From positions 50,511-114,510 of the forward strand of contig NZ_JAHRIB010000127.1 in assembly GCF_019090165.1 (NCBI RefSeq): a DNA stretch of 64,000 nt, in the 5' to 3' direction. Both the position numbers and the translations under genes were made by a program. Source of the DNA: Streptomyces sp. BV286. GTDB lineage: Bacteria > Actinomycetota > Actinomycetes > Streptomycetales > Streptomycetaceae. This document shows, piece by piece, positions 42,038-50,734 of the stretch. Numbering within the stretch: position 1 is the first letter of the stretch; every line of letters starts with the position of its first letter. The notes beneath the pieces were generated by a model. The model searched no databases, had not been told where the DNA came from, and saw only the letters and a list, made by a program, of their open reading frames with translations.

Positions 42038-42865
42038 TCACCCGCGTCGGGCCAGCCGTCCCGGCGCGTCCGTGATGATGCCGTCGCAGCCGAGCGCGAG
42101 GGCCCGGTCGCGCTGCGCCCGGGTCACCACCGTGTGCGCCCACACGCGCGGGATGCCGGACCTGACGGCCCGGACGAGATCGCGGTCGCGGGCCCTGTGG
42201 TCCACGTCCAGGACGTCCACGAACGGTCGCCACCGCTCCGGCCGGTCCGTACGCATCTGCCGGGCCGACCGCCACAACTGCGAGAGCAGGCCCATGCGGT
42301 GGGTGCGCAGGGCCACCGCGGGATGGTTGGAGTTGACCAGCACCGAGCGGGTCAGACCGCGTGCCCTGATCATGGCGGCGAGGGCCCCCAGACTCCGCGG
42401 GTCCTTCGCCTCCAGCATCAGCACCACCCGCCCGCCGAAACGGTCCAGCACCTCGGCGAGCGTCGGCGGACGCTCCGAACGCCAGCTGCCCGGCAGCGCG
42501 GCCCGGGGGCGCAGTCGCACGCCCTGCCAGTCCCGCCGGTCCAGGCCGTGCACGGGGCCGCCCATGTAGGTCGTGCGGTTCAGGGTCGCGTCGTGCATGA
42601 CCACCACCGTTCCGTCGCGCAGCATCCGGGTGTCCAGGTCGAGCACCTGGGCCGTCCCGCGCTCGTACGCGGTCACGAGCCCCGACATGCTGTTCTCCGG
42701 CACCTCCCGGGCGCCGCCGCGGTGAGCCGTGTAGACGACGCGGGGGAGCGCGGCCACCGTCAGCGGGCCGGCGCCCCACTCCAGCGGAGTGACCGCCCCG
42801 GCCTGCCCCACGAGAGCCAGTGACGTGAGACCGGCGATGCCCGTCAGCGCAGTCCGTGTGACCAT
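42038..42865 (-). CDS. glycerophosphodiester phosphodiesterase
   Basis: The 275-residue protein has a signal helix (about 3-27, TRTALTGIAGLTSLALVGQ) and the GDPD barrel: TAHRGGAREVPENS with catalytic His and Arg, LDLDTRMLRDGTVVVMHDATL with metal acids and second His, MLEAKD, and the end GCDGIITDAPGRL. It hydrolyses glycerophosphodiesters to glycerol-3-phosphate outside the membrane. An in-frame ATG at 42886 is an alternative start. Confidence 0.93.
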   Translation of the reverse strand: MVTRTALTGIAGLTSLALVGQAGAVTPLEWGAGPLTVAALPRVVYTAHRGGAREVPENSMSGLVTAYERGTAQVLDLDTRMLRDGTVVVMHDATLNRTTYMGGPVHGLDRRDWQGVRLRPRAALPGSWRSERPPTLAEVLDRFGGRVVLMLEAKDPRSLGALAAMIRARGLTRSVLVNSNHPAVALRTHRMGLLSQLWRSARQMRTDRPERWRPFVDVLDVDHRARDRDLVRAVRSGIPRVWAHTVVTRAQRDRALALGCDGIITDAPGRLARRG

Positions 42866-43032
42866 GCCGACACCGTAGGCGGCCAAATCACGTCAAAGTA
42901 TGTAATGACACTCGATCCTTGCCCGGGCGGGCATTGCCCCACCTCCCCCGGATGTGGGCTCCGGCCCCCCGAAGCGCAGGATGGTGCGACCATGAGGCAT
43001 GCTTTCCGCACGATAGCCAGGCGAGGGGATCG

Positions 43033-43764
43033 ATGAGCGCAGAGACGGGCGGCCGCTCCGGCGGGCAGGGCAGGATCTCCCAGTGGCTGCGCGGCCGGCG
43101 TCCACGGCCGGACGCCGCGGCCGACTCCGCGAGCCGTGAGGAACTGCTGCTCGCCGCCGCGGAGGCCGGGCTGCCACTCGCGCCCGCCGCCCATCCCTCC
43201 GCCTACCGGTGTTCCTGTGATCGCGTCGGGTGTCCCACCCCCGCGCGCCACCCGGTCTCGTTCGCCTGGCAGACGCAGTCCACGACCGACCGGGCGCAGA
43301 TCGAGCGGTGGGCCCGGCATCAGCCGCTGGCCAACTTCATCACCGCGACCGGCATGGTGCACGACGTGCTGGACGTGCCGCTGGAGGCCGGGCAGGAGGC
43401 GCTGGAGCGGTTGCTCGCGTCCGGTGTCGAGGTCGGGCCCGTCGCCCTCTCGGGGGGTGACCGGATGCTCTTCTTCACCGCCACGCGGGGTACGCCCGAG
43501 GACGAGGACGAGTGGTGGCCGTGCGAGCTGGACTGTCACCCCGAGACGATGGACGAGCATCCGGGGCTGCGGTGGCACTGCCGGGGGTCGTATGTACTGG
43601 TGCCGCCGGCGCGGTTGGCCGGGGACCTGACCGTGGAGTGGGCGCGGGGGCCCGAGCATCCGTTGCCGGATCCGTTGTCGTTGCTCGAGGTGCTGACCGA
43701 TGAATGTGCTCGGTATGCGGGGGTCGAGCGGGAGCAGGTTGCGGCGTGGCCGTTGCGGGGGTGA
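43033..43764 (+). CDS. Prim-Pol-like (bifunctional primase/polymerase N-terminal) domain protein
   Basis: The 243-residue protein follows the actinomycete Prim-Pol N-terminal pattern: AAAEAGLPLAPAAH, CSCDRVGCPTPARHPVSFAW, IERWARHQPLANFITATG, and VHDVLDVPLEAG. The aspartate pair expected after the TG strand is only partly kept (VLDVP), and no helicase domain follows. It may be a stand-alone degenerate or regulatory copy, as seen in many Streptomyces chromosomes. GCGAGGGGATCG precedes the ATG. Confidence 0.75.
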   Translation: MSAETGGRSGGQGRISQWLRGRRPRPDAAADSASREELLLAAAEAGLPLAPAAHPSAYRCSCDRVGCPTPARHPVSFAWQTQSTTDRAQIERWARHQPLANFITATGMVHDVLDVPLEAGQEALERLLASGVEVGPVALSGGDRMLFFTATRGTPEDEDEWWPCELDCHPETMDEHPGLRWHCRGSYVLVPPARLAGDLTVEWARGPEHPLPDPLSLLEVLTDECARYAGVEREQVAAWPLRG

Positions 43765-43816
43765 CGGTGACTCCGTCGGGGTGGGTTTCTCGTCTGCGGG
43801 CCGGCTGTGGCTGGTC

Positions 43817-44010
43817 GCGCAGTTCCCCGCGCCCCTGAAAAGACTGCGCAGTTCCCCGCGCCCCTGAGGGGTGAGCTCTTCCCCCGGGCGTCCGAAAAGA
43901 TTGCGCAGTTCCCCGCGCCCCTGAGGGGTGAGCTCTTCCCCCGGGCGTCCGAAAAGATTGCGCAGTTCCCCGCGCCCCCAGAAGAAGCCTGCCGATTCCC
44001 CGCGCCCCCG
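43817..44010. repeat. four-copy GCGCAGTTCCCCGCGCCCCT array with a 57-bp exact duplication
   Basis: Copies start at 43817, 43846, 43903 and 43960. The units 43846-43902 and 43903-43959 are identical. The array lies between the convergent Prim-Pol and lipoprotein genes. A fifth weak copy (GATTCCCCGCGCCCCC) follows near 43993. Confidence 0.9.
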
Positions 44011-44017
44011 TTGAGCG

Positions 44018-45022
44018 CTATTCGCCCTTCGCCGCTGTCAAGCCCTGGATTCTGCCCAGGAACTGCACCTGTGCGTTCTGTGCGGACTTCGCCGGGTCCA
44101 GGACCGCCTGGTTGGAGATGGACTCCAGGGTGAGGGACTGTTTGGGCTCGCCCGTCATCAGGGCCTTCACGTCGGCGTTGGTGACGTTGATGGGAACGCC
44201 CTGGGCCGCCGTCTGCTTCTGGTAGTGGCGGGTCGTGAAGAAGACGAGGGCGCCGCCGTCCGTGGTGCGCAGGCCGACCGGAGCGTAGTCGCCGGAGGCC
44301 AGCGGCTCGTCGATGTACTGCTGGGCGAGACCGGGGCGGGCCGCGCTCGCCGCCCGGTCGGAGCGCCACTTGGTGGTGTGGGCGCCGGGGGCGAAGGCGT
44401 CGCCGCCGTCCTTCAGGTACGTCGCGTACTGCTGGGGCAGGCTCCCGGGGGCGACCGCCAGGTCCGCCGCGTCCGCCGTGACCGGCTCGGCCCAGCCGTC
44501 CTCGTCCTTCTTGAACTCCGGTATCTCCTTGGCGGCGGTGATCGTCAGATAGGAGACCTGCCACAGCTCGTTCGCCTCGCCACGGGTGAACACCAGCAGC
44601 CAACGGTCCTCACCACGGCCCTTGTTGGCCTTCGAGTCGGTGACGAACCAGCGCGGCCAGCCGGCCTTCTCGGGAATGGTGAACTCGGTGTCGGTCAGCG
44701 TCAGGGGCACGTAGTCGGGATTGCCGCCCGGCTGGTTCGTGCCACCGGCCTTCAGCTTCGCCCCGTCGATGTCCCCGAGGGCGCCCGTGACCCGGTCCGC
44801 GTCCAGGGACGGGTCGTTGGCGCCGTTCGCCTCGTTGTAGGCGGCGGTGAAGTCCTTCAGGGCGCGCGCGGCCTCGGCCTTCGTGGCCCCGGGGAGGATC
44901 TCCCGTTCCCCGTGCACCACCACGCATCCGCTCGCCGTCACCGACAGCACGGTCACCGAGGCCGCGGTCAGCGCGCTCCGGCCAAGCCTGCGAGGCCTAC
45001 GTGGGCCGCGATCCCTGCTCAT
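44018..45022 (-). CDS. lipoprotein of unknown function
   Basis: The 334-residue protein has an arginine-rich start, a signal helix, and a lipobox VTASGC. The mature part (LKDFTAAYNEANGANDPSLD, WPRWFVTDSKANKGRGEDRW, ALVFFTTRHYQKQ) looks like two similar NTF2-type halves, each with an Asn/Ala-rich helix and a Trp/Phe strand. It would be tethered outside the membrane. It lies 150 bp downstream of efeU in the same direction but has its own gap. Family not recognised with certainty. Confidence 0.75.
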   Translation of the reverse strand: MSRDRGPRRPRRLGRSALTAASVTVLSVTASGCVVVHGEREILPGATKAEAARALKDFTAAYNEANGANDPSLDADRVTGALGDIDGAKLKAGGTNQPGGNPDYVPLTLTDTEFTIPEKAGWPRWFVTDSKANKGRGEDRWLLVFTRGEANELWQVSYLTITAAKEIPEFKKDEDGWAEPVTADAADLAVAPGSLPQQYATYLKDGGDAFAPGAHTTKWRSDRAASAARPGLAQQYIDEPLASGDYAPVGLRTTDGGALVFFTTRHYQKQTAAQGVPINVTNADVKALMTGEPKQSLTLESISNQAVLDPAKSAQNAQVQFLGRIQGLTAAKGE

Positions 45023-45173
45023 CAGGTGCCTTCACCTTCCCCTTCCCGGAGGCGAAACCCTACCGGGGCCGGGAAGGACGCGGGCGGCGGGATCACGTAC
45101 CGGGCCCGCACTGTGATCTATTGCGCTCGCGGCGGGATCCCCGGCGTCCGTTGCGGACCGCTTCCGCCCGGTC

Positions 45174-46031
45174 TCAGACCTCTTCGACCTTTTCGCGGAG
45201 CGGAGCGGACGGCTTCGCCCCCGCCCGGCCGGACCGTTGGGGCGCCAGGAAGAACGCGAGTGTCGGCACCAGGTACGCGACCCACACGACGACCTGGACG
45301 ACGGTCGGGTCGGGCTGGAAGTTGAGGACGCCCTTCAGGAGCGTGCCGTACCAGCTGTCCGGGGGGATGGTCCCGCTGATGTCGAAGGCCTTGTTCGTCA
45401 GGCCCGGCAGGAAGTCGGCCTCCTGGAGGTCGTGGACGCCGTACGCGAGGACGCCCGCGGCCACGACCACCAGCATGCCGCCGGTCCAGGTGAAGAACTT
45501 GGCGAGGTTGATGCGGACCGTGCCCCGGTAGAAGAGGTAACCGAGGACGACCGCGGTCAGGATGCCGAGGAGCACGCCGATCAGCGGGCCCTGGGTGCCG
45601 TCGCCCGACGCGCGCACGGACGCCCAGACGAACAGGGCCGTCTCCAGGCCCTCGCGCCCCACCGCCAGGAACGCCGTCGCGACCAGCGCACCCGTGCCCA
45701 TCCGCAGGGCCGCGTCCAGCTTGCCGTGCAGTTCGGACCTCAGGTGCCGGGCGGTCCGCCGCATCCAGAAGACCATCCACGTCACCAGGCCGACGGCGAC
45801 GATGGACAGCGAACCACCGAGCGCCTCCTGCGCCTCGAACGTCAGCTCCTGGGAACCGAATTCGAGGGCGAAGCCGAAGCCGAGGGCGATCCCGACCGCG
45901 ACGCCGATACCGATCCAGACGGGCTTCAGGGCGTCCCGGCGGTCCGTCTTCACCAGGTAGGCGATGAGGATGCAGACGACGAGGCTCGCCTCCAGGCCCT
46001 CGCGCAGACCGATCAGATAGTTGCCGAACAC
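45174..46031 (-). CDS. efeU: iron permease EfeU (FTR1 family)
   Basis: The 285-residue protein has seven membrane helices and the two REGLE iron-binding motifs, at residues 10-14 and near 125 (GREGLETALFVW). It carries iron across the membrane as part of EfeUOB. It starts 3 bp after the efeB stop, the last gene of the efeO-efeB-efeU operon. Length is normal. Confidence 0.95.
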   Translation of the reverse strand: MFGNYLIGLREGLEASLVVCILIAYLVKTDRRDALKPVWIGIGVAVGIALGFGFALEFGSQELTFEAQEALGGSLSIVAVGLVTWMVFWMRRTARHLRSELHGKLDAALRMGTGALVATAFLAVGREGLETALFVWASVRASGDGTQGPLIGVLLGILTAVVLGYLFYRGTVRINLAKFFTWTGGMLVVVAAGVLAYGVHDLQEADFLPGLTNKAFDISGTIPPDSWYGTLLKGVLNFQPDPTVVQVVVWVAYLVPTLAFFLAPQRSGRAGAKPSAPLREKVEEV

Positions 46032-46034
46032 GGC

Positions 46035-47453
46035 CTACGCCTCCTTGGAGTCCTTCGAGAACAGCGCCCGGCCCCACCAGTCGTCCTTGTCACGGACGCC
46101 GGGCGGAATCGCGAAGACCGCTGAACCCACGTGCTGGATGTACTCGTTGAGCGCGTCGGGTGCCAGGCTCCGCTGCACCGGAATGAAGCCCTTGCGCACG
46201 TCCCGCTGGTAGGCGAGGAAGAACAGGCCCGCGTCCAGGCGGCCCAGCCCGTCCGTGCCGTCCGTGAAGGAGTAGCCGCGGCGCAGGAGCGTCGCCCCGG
46301 CGTTGGTGTCCGGGTGCGCGAGCCGTACGTGCGCGTCGGGCTTCATCGCCTTCAGGAACGGCTTGTCCCGCTCCTTCGCCTTCCCGACCGGAGCGCCCTC
46401 GCCCTTGTCACGGCCGAAGATGTCCTCCTGCTCCTGGAGGGAGGTCCGGTCCCACGTCTCGATGTTCATGCGGATGCGCCGGGCCACGAGGTACGAGCCG
46501 CCCGTCATCCAGGCCGGTCCGTCCTTCTCCTCGACCCACACGAACTTCTTCAGCCGGTCCGTCTCCGTGCCCGCGATGTTGCGGGTGCCGTCCTTGAACC
46601 CCATGAGATTGCGGGGGGTCTGGGCCTCCGGAGTCGTCGAGGACGTCTTGCCGAAGCCCAGCTGGGACCAGCGGACGACGACCTTGCCGAAGCCGATCCG
46701 GGCGAGGTTGCGGATCGCGTGCACCGCGACCTGCGGGTCGTCCGCGCATGCCTGGACGCACAGGTCGCCGCCGCTGCGGTTCCCGTCGAGGTTGTCGCCC
46801 GCGAACTTCGGCAGGTCGACGAGGGCCTGCGGCCGCCGGTCCGCGAGGTCGAACCGCTCGAACAGCGAGGGGCCGAAGCCGATGGTCAGGGTCAGCCGCG
46901 ACGGCTTGAGCCCGAGCGCCTCACCGGTGTCGTCCGGCGGTGCCTCGGCCAGGCCGCCGTACGCGCCCTCGCCCACCGCGTGCCCGGCGGTCATCCGCCG
47001 GGCCGCCTCGGTCCAGTCCTTCAGCAGCTGGACGAACGCGGCCCGGTCCGTCGTCTTCACGTCGAAGGCGGCGAAGTGCAGCCGGTCCTGCACCGGGGTG
47101 GCGATGCCCGCCTGGTGGGTGCCGTGGAAGGCGACCGCGGCGCCCGATCCGGCGGCGGTCGGTTCGACGTCGTCGCCGCTGCGGGTCGCGGCCACCGCCC
47201 CGCCGGCCGCGGCGGCACCCAGCGCGAGCCCGGCGCCGCCCCAGCCGATCAGCGAACGCCGGGACGGCGTACGGGAGCCGGAGCCGGCCTGGGCCGCGGA
47301 GTCCGCCCGGGCCGTGGAGCCGGTCGGGGCCGCGGAATCGGTCTCGCCGAGGGAGTCACCGGCATTCGTGCTGTTCGCGGCACCCGCGGCACCCGCGGCA
47401 CCCGCGGCATCCGCGGCATCCGCGGTGTTCATGGCGTTCGTGGCGTCCGTCAT
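46035..47453 (-). CDS. efeB: EfeB deferrochelatase/peroxidase (DyP family)
   Basis: The 472-residue protein has a Tat signal at about 75-105 (TPSRRSLIGWGGAGLALGAAAAGG) and the DyP fold with GFKDGTRN (GxxDG) and the proximal haem His region. It extracts iron from haem or oxidises Fe(II) for EfeU. An unusual about 70-residue head precedes the Tat motif; part is Ala/Asp/Gly repeats from 9-bp DNA units (47375-47425). AGGGA lies 9 nt before the ATG, so the long start is plausible. It overlaps neither neighbour but is only 3-12 bp away. Confidence 0.93.
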   Translation of the reverse strand: MTDATNAMNTADAADAAGAAGAAGAANSTNAGDSLGETDSAAPTGSTARADSAAQAGSGSRTPSRRSLIGWGGAGLALGAAAAGGAVAATRSGDDVEPTAAGSGAAVAFHGTHQAGIATPVQDRLHFAAFDVKTTDRAAFVQLLKDWTEAARRMTAGHAVGEGAYGGLAEAPPDDTGEALGLKPSRLTLTIGFGPSLFERFDLADRRPQALVDLPKFAGDNLDGNRSGGDLCVQACADDPQVAVHAIRNLARIGFGKVVVRWSQLGFGKTSSTTPEAQTPRNLMGFKDGTRNIAGTETDRLKKFVWVEEKDGPAWMTGGSYLVARRIRMNIETWDRTSLQEQEDIFGRDKGEGAPVGKAKERDKPFLKAMKPDAHVRLAHPDTNAGATLLRRGYSFTDGTDGLGRLDAGLFFLAYQRDVRKGFIPVQRSLAPDALNEYIQHVGSAVFAIPPGVRDKDDWWGRALFSKDSKEA

Positions 47454-47465
47454 GGCGGCAGGTCC

Positions 47466-48617
47466 CTACTTCACCACGGCGGCGGCGAGCTTGGACAGCG
47501 GCTCCGCGAGCGCGTTCACCGCGTCCGAGAGCTCCTTGCGGTCGGCCTTGCCGACCTTGTCGTACGAGGTGAACTCGTAGGAGTTCTTGTCCTTGCGGTA
47601 CTTGTCCAGCAGCGTGTCGAGCGCCGCGAACTGCGTGTCGAGCTCCTTCGTCAGCGCCGCGTCGTTCTCCGAGGCGACCGGCTTCAGCAGCTCGTACGAC
47701 TTCTGGGCGCCCTCGACGTTCGCCTTGAAGTCGACCAGGTCGGTGTGCGAGTAGCGCTCCTCCTCACCGGTGACCTTGCCGGTGGCGACCTCGTCCAGGA
47801 GTTCCTTGGCGCCGTTGGCCATCGAGGTCGGGGTGATCTCCGCCTTGCCGACCCGGTTCTGCCAGTCCTCCAGGTCCTTGACCAGCTGGTCGGCGAGCTC
47901 GGAGTCCCGGTCGGTGAGCTTCTTGTCCTTCCAGAGCGAGCGCTCCAGGCGGTGCCAGCCGGTCCAGTCCTTCTCCAGGTCCTGGCCCTCCTCCAGGCCG
48001 TCCTCGCGCAGGTCGACCTTCGGGTCGATGTCACCGAACGACTCGGCGACCGGCTCGGTCCGCTCCCAGCCGATGCGCGAGTCGGCGTAGGCCTTCTTCG
48101 CGGCCTCGATGTCACCGGCCTTGACGGCGTCGGTGAAGACCTTGACCTTGGGCAGCGTCTCGTCCGCCTGCTCCTGCGCGTACTCCCGGTAGGAGGCGAC
48201 CGCCGTGTCCAGGCGCGGGTCGCGCTCGGCGACCTTGCCGCTGCCGGTGGCCTTGACGTCCTGACGGATGCCCTTGCCCTTCATGCCGGGCTTGCAGGCG
48301 ATCCGGTAGTCGCCCGCCTTCACCTCGGCGGTGACCTTCTGGCTGGTGCCGGGGCCTATGTTCTCGCGCTCGGTGACGATCCGGTCGTCGGGGAAGAGGA
48401 GATAGACCTCGGTGACCTTGGAGCCCTTGTTGGTCACGTCGATCTGGACGTGACCGGCGGGGAACTCCTTCTTCGACACCTCGCACTTGGTGTCCGTGGC
48501 CGTCACCTCGACGACACGGCCGTCGCCGGACGCGTCGCTCTTCTCGGTGCAACCCGTGACAGCGGCCAGCGCCGCCACGGTCGCGGCAGCGGTGACGGAG
48601 AGTCGGACGGCTCGCAT
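47466..48617 (-). CDS. efeO: EfeO iron-uptake protein (cupredoxin + M75 domains)
   Basis: The 383-residue protein has a lipobox (AALAAVTGC at about 15-23), an N-terminal cupredoxin-like domain at about 35-125, and the M75 imelysin domain with the metal motif GWHRLE (HxxE). It binds iron outside the membrane and passes it to EfeU. It heads the operon. An iron-box-like sequence 42 bp upstream points to DmdR/DtxR repression. Confidence 0.94.
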   Translation of the reverse strand: MRAVRLSVTAAATVAALAAVTGCTEKSDASGDGRVVEVTATDTKCEVSKKEFPAGHVQIDVTNKGSKVTEVYLLFPDDRIVTERENIGPGTSQKVTAEVKAGDYRIACKPGMKGKGIRQDVKATGSGKVAERDPRLDTAVASYREYAQEQADETLPKVKVFTDAVKAGDIEAAKKAYADSRIGWERTEPVAESFGDIDPKVDLREDGLEEGQDLEKDWTGWHRLERSLWKDKKLTDRDSELADQLVKDLEDWQNRVGKAEITPTSMANGAKELLDEVATGKVTGEEERYSHTDLVDFKANVEGAQKSYELLKPVASENDAALTKELDTQFAALDTLLDKYRKDKNSYEFTSYDKVGKADRKELSDAVNALAEPLSKLAAAVVK

Positions 48618-48658
48618 ACAGGCTCCAAGAGGGTCACAGGGCAGGCAAAGGTTCCGAG

Positions 48659-48692
48659 TGAGGCTGGCCTAACTTATCTGAGGCTTACCTGA
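48659..48692. promoter_or_regulatory. overlapping iron boxes upstream of efeO
   Basis: On the bottom strand, AGGTAAGCCTCAGATAAG and AAGTTAGGCCAGCCTCAC overlap. Both resemble the TTAGGTTAGGCTAACCTAA consensus of DtxR/DmdR1 with several mismatches. They lie about 42-75 bp before the efeO start. Confidence 0.6.
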
Positions 48693-48794
48693 CCGAAAGC
48701 CGCCCGTCCAGTGATTCAGCTCTCATGGACGCCGTATGAGCACGACCGGGTCACGGAGGCCCAATACACCCCCCACGTAACGGTCAAAGACGGG

Positions 48795-49628
48795 TCAAGA
48801 ACCCCGCACGGGGGCCACCAGGACCCCGCCGGTGCGCGGGTGGGCGAAGACCTCCACCGGCTGTTTGTAGATGTCCGAAAGCAGTCGGTCGGTGAAGACC
48901 TCGGCCGGTGCCCCGTCGGCCACCGCACGCCCGGCGCACAGGATCACCACCCGGTGCGCGTACGCCGCCGCGAGACCCAGATCGTGCAGCACCACGACCA
49001 CCGCGTCCCCGTCGCGCGCTCTGTCCCGGCAGATCCGCAGCACCAGTTCCTGGTGCCGCAGGTCCAGAGCGGCCGTCGGCTCGTCGAGCAGCAGCAGCCG
49101 GGTTTGCTGCGCGAGCACCCGGGCGAGCGCGACCCTGGCCCGCTCGCCGCCGCTGAGCGCCGAGAAGGGCCGGGCCGCGAACTCGGTGACCTCGGTCGCC
49201 GCCATGGCCGCGGCCACCGCCGCGTCGTCCGTCTCCGACGCGTACTCCTGCGCCCCGCCCGCCCACGGCGCCCGCCCCATCCGTACGACGTCCTCGACCG
49301 GGAACGGGAAGGAGAGCGACGCGGACTGGGGGAGCACCGCCCGGCGCAGGGCCAGTTCGTGCGCCGACCAGTCGGACACGGGGCGGCCGTGGACGCGTAC
49401 GACACCCGCGTCGGCCGGGACGTCGGCGGCGAGCGTGCCCAACAGGGTGGACTTGCCCGCCCCGTTGGGGCCGACCAGTGCCAGCACCTCGCCCGCGCGG
49501 GCCCTGACGTCCACGCCGGACAGCACCTCGCGGCCGCCGAGCCGGACCCGCAGGGCCTCGGCCTCGGCGAGTACGTCGCCGGGCGCCACGGGGCCCGGCG
49601 GAGCGGTCCTCGTGCGGAGCCACCTCAT
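48795..49628 (-). CDS. hmuV: haem ABC transporter ATP-binding protein HmuV
   Basis: The 277-residue ATPase has Walker A GPNGAGKST, LSGGERAR, Walker B LLLLDEPTAALD and VVLHDLGLAAAYA, and the FecE/HmuV SLSFPFPVEDVVRMGR block. It powers haem import through HmuU. Its ATG overlaps the hmuU stop (ATGA). It is the last gene of hmuTUV. Confidence 0.94.
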   Translation of the reverse strand: MRWLRTRTAPPGPVAPGDVLAEAEALRVRLGGREVLSGVDVRARAGEVLALVGPNGAGKSTLLGTLAADVPADAGVVRVHGRPVSDWSAHELALRRAVLPQSASLSFPFPVEDVVRMGRAPWAGGAQEYASETDDAAVAAAMAATEVTEFAARPFSALSGGERARVALARVLAQQTRLLLLDEPTAALDLRHQELVLRICRDRARDGDAVVVVLHDLGLAAAYAHRVVILCAGRAVADGAPAEVFTDRLLSDIYKQPVEVFAHPRTGGVLVAPVRGS

Positions 49629-50734
49629 GCCCAGCCTCCCTGCCTGCGACGGGTCCTGCGCAGCAGCCAGAAGAAGAACGGGCTGCCGAAGAGCGCGGTC
49701 AGTACACCGAGCGGCAGCTCGGCGGGCTCGGCGACGGTCCGTGCCGCGAGGTCGCCCGCGAGCAGCACCACCGCACCGCCCAGGGCGCTGCCCGGAAGGA
49801 GAAAGCGATGGCCCGGGCCCGCCGCCATGCGCAGCAGGTGCGGGACGACGAGCCCGACGAAACCGATGACACCGGAGACGCTGACGGCCGCGGCGGTCAG
49901 CAGCGCGACCACCAGGACCAGGACGATCCGCAGCCGCTCGACGTCCACACCCAGGTGCCGCGCCGGACGCTCGCCGAGAGCCAGCAGGTCCAACTTCCGT
50001 GCGTAGAACGGCGCTACGACCAGTCCCGCCGCGGCGCACGGCAGCACCGCCAGCACTTTCGGCCAGGTCGCCTGGGAGAGCGAGCCGAGCTGCCAGAAGG
50101 TGATCTGGTTCACCGCCGCGGTGTCGGCCAGGAAGATGAACAGGCCGATCAGCGCGCCCGCGAAGGCGTTCACCGCGATACCGGTGAGGATCAGCGTCAC
50201 GACCTCCGTACGGCCGCCCGAGCGGGACATCGAGTACACGAGCAGCGCCGTGCCGAGCCCCGCGACGAAGGCGAAGGCCGGAACCGTCCAGGTGCCGAGG
50301 AATCCGAGACCGAGCGAGATCGCGGCCACCGCGCCGACCGCCGCACCCGACGAGACGCCGATGACGCCCGGCTCGGCCAGCGGGTTGCCGAACACGCCCT
50401 GCATGAGCGCGCCCGCGCAGCCGAGCGAGGCGCCGACGAGCAGCGCGAGCACGATCCGCGGGAAGCGCACGTTCCAGAGCACCGACTCGGGGACGCGGGG
50501 CAGTTCGCCGCCGCCCAGGCCCGCGCGGTGCGCGACGGACGACAGGACGTCACCGGGCGGGATCTCGTACGCGCCGAGTCCGGCGGAGGCCAGCGTGAGC
50601 AGCAGGAGGAGAGCGGCCAGGCCGACGGTGAGCAGCCAGGGGGCGCCGCGGCGGGACCGGCCGGGAGGGGTGCTCGCGGGCGGGGCCTGCGGGACCAGGT
50701 CCTCGTGGGCGGCGGCCTTGTCGGTCACGGTCAC
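49625..50734 (-). CDS. hmuU: haem ABC transporter permease HmuU (FecCD family)
   Basis: From the GTG at 50734 the protein has 369 residues and about ten membrane helices. FecCD landmarks are ALLVGASLGCAGALMQGVF, NPLAEPGVIGVSSGA and GFVGLVVPHLLRM. It forms the channel for haem with HmuV. The GTG overlaps the hmuT stop (GTGA), so the three genes are coupled. Confidence 0.94.
   Translation of the reverse strand: MTVTDKAAAHEDLVPQAPPASTPPGRSRRGAPWLLTVGLAALLLLLTLASAGLGAYEIPPGDVLSSVAHRAGLGGGELPRVPESVLWNVRFPRIVLALLVGASLGCAGALMQGVFGNPLAEPGVIGVSSGAAVGAVAAISLGLGFLGTWTVPAFAFVAGLGTALLVYSMSRSGGRTEVVTLILTGIAVNAFAGALIGLFIFLADTAAVNQITFWQLGSLSQATWPKVLAVLPCAAAGLVVAPFYARKLDLLALGERPARHLGVDVERLRIVLVLVVALLTAAAVSVSGVIGFVGLVVPHLLRMAAGPGHRFLLPGSALGGAVVLLAGDLAARTVAEPAELPLGVLTALFGSPFFFWLLRRTRRRQGGWA

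Noticed and set aside
43817..44010. Regular repeats that resemble a small CRISPR array
   Set aside because: The 'spacers' are identical (57-bp exact duplication), the unit matches a dispersed intergenic family, and no cas genes are present.
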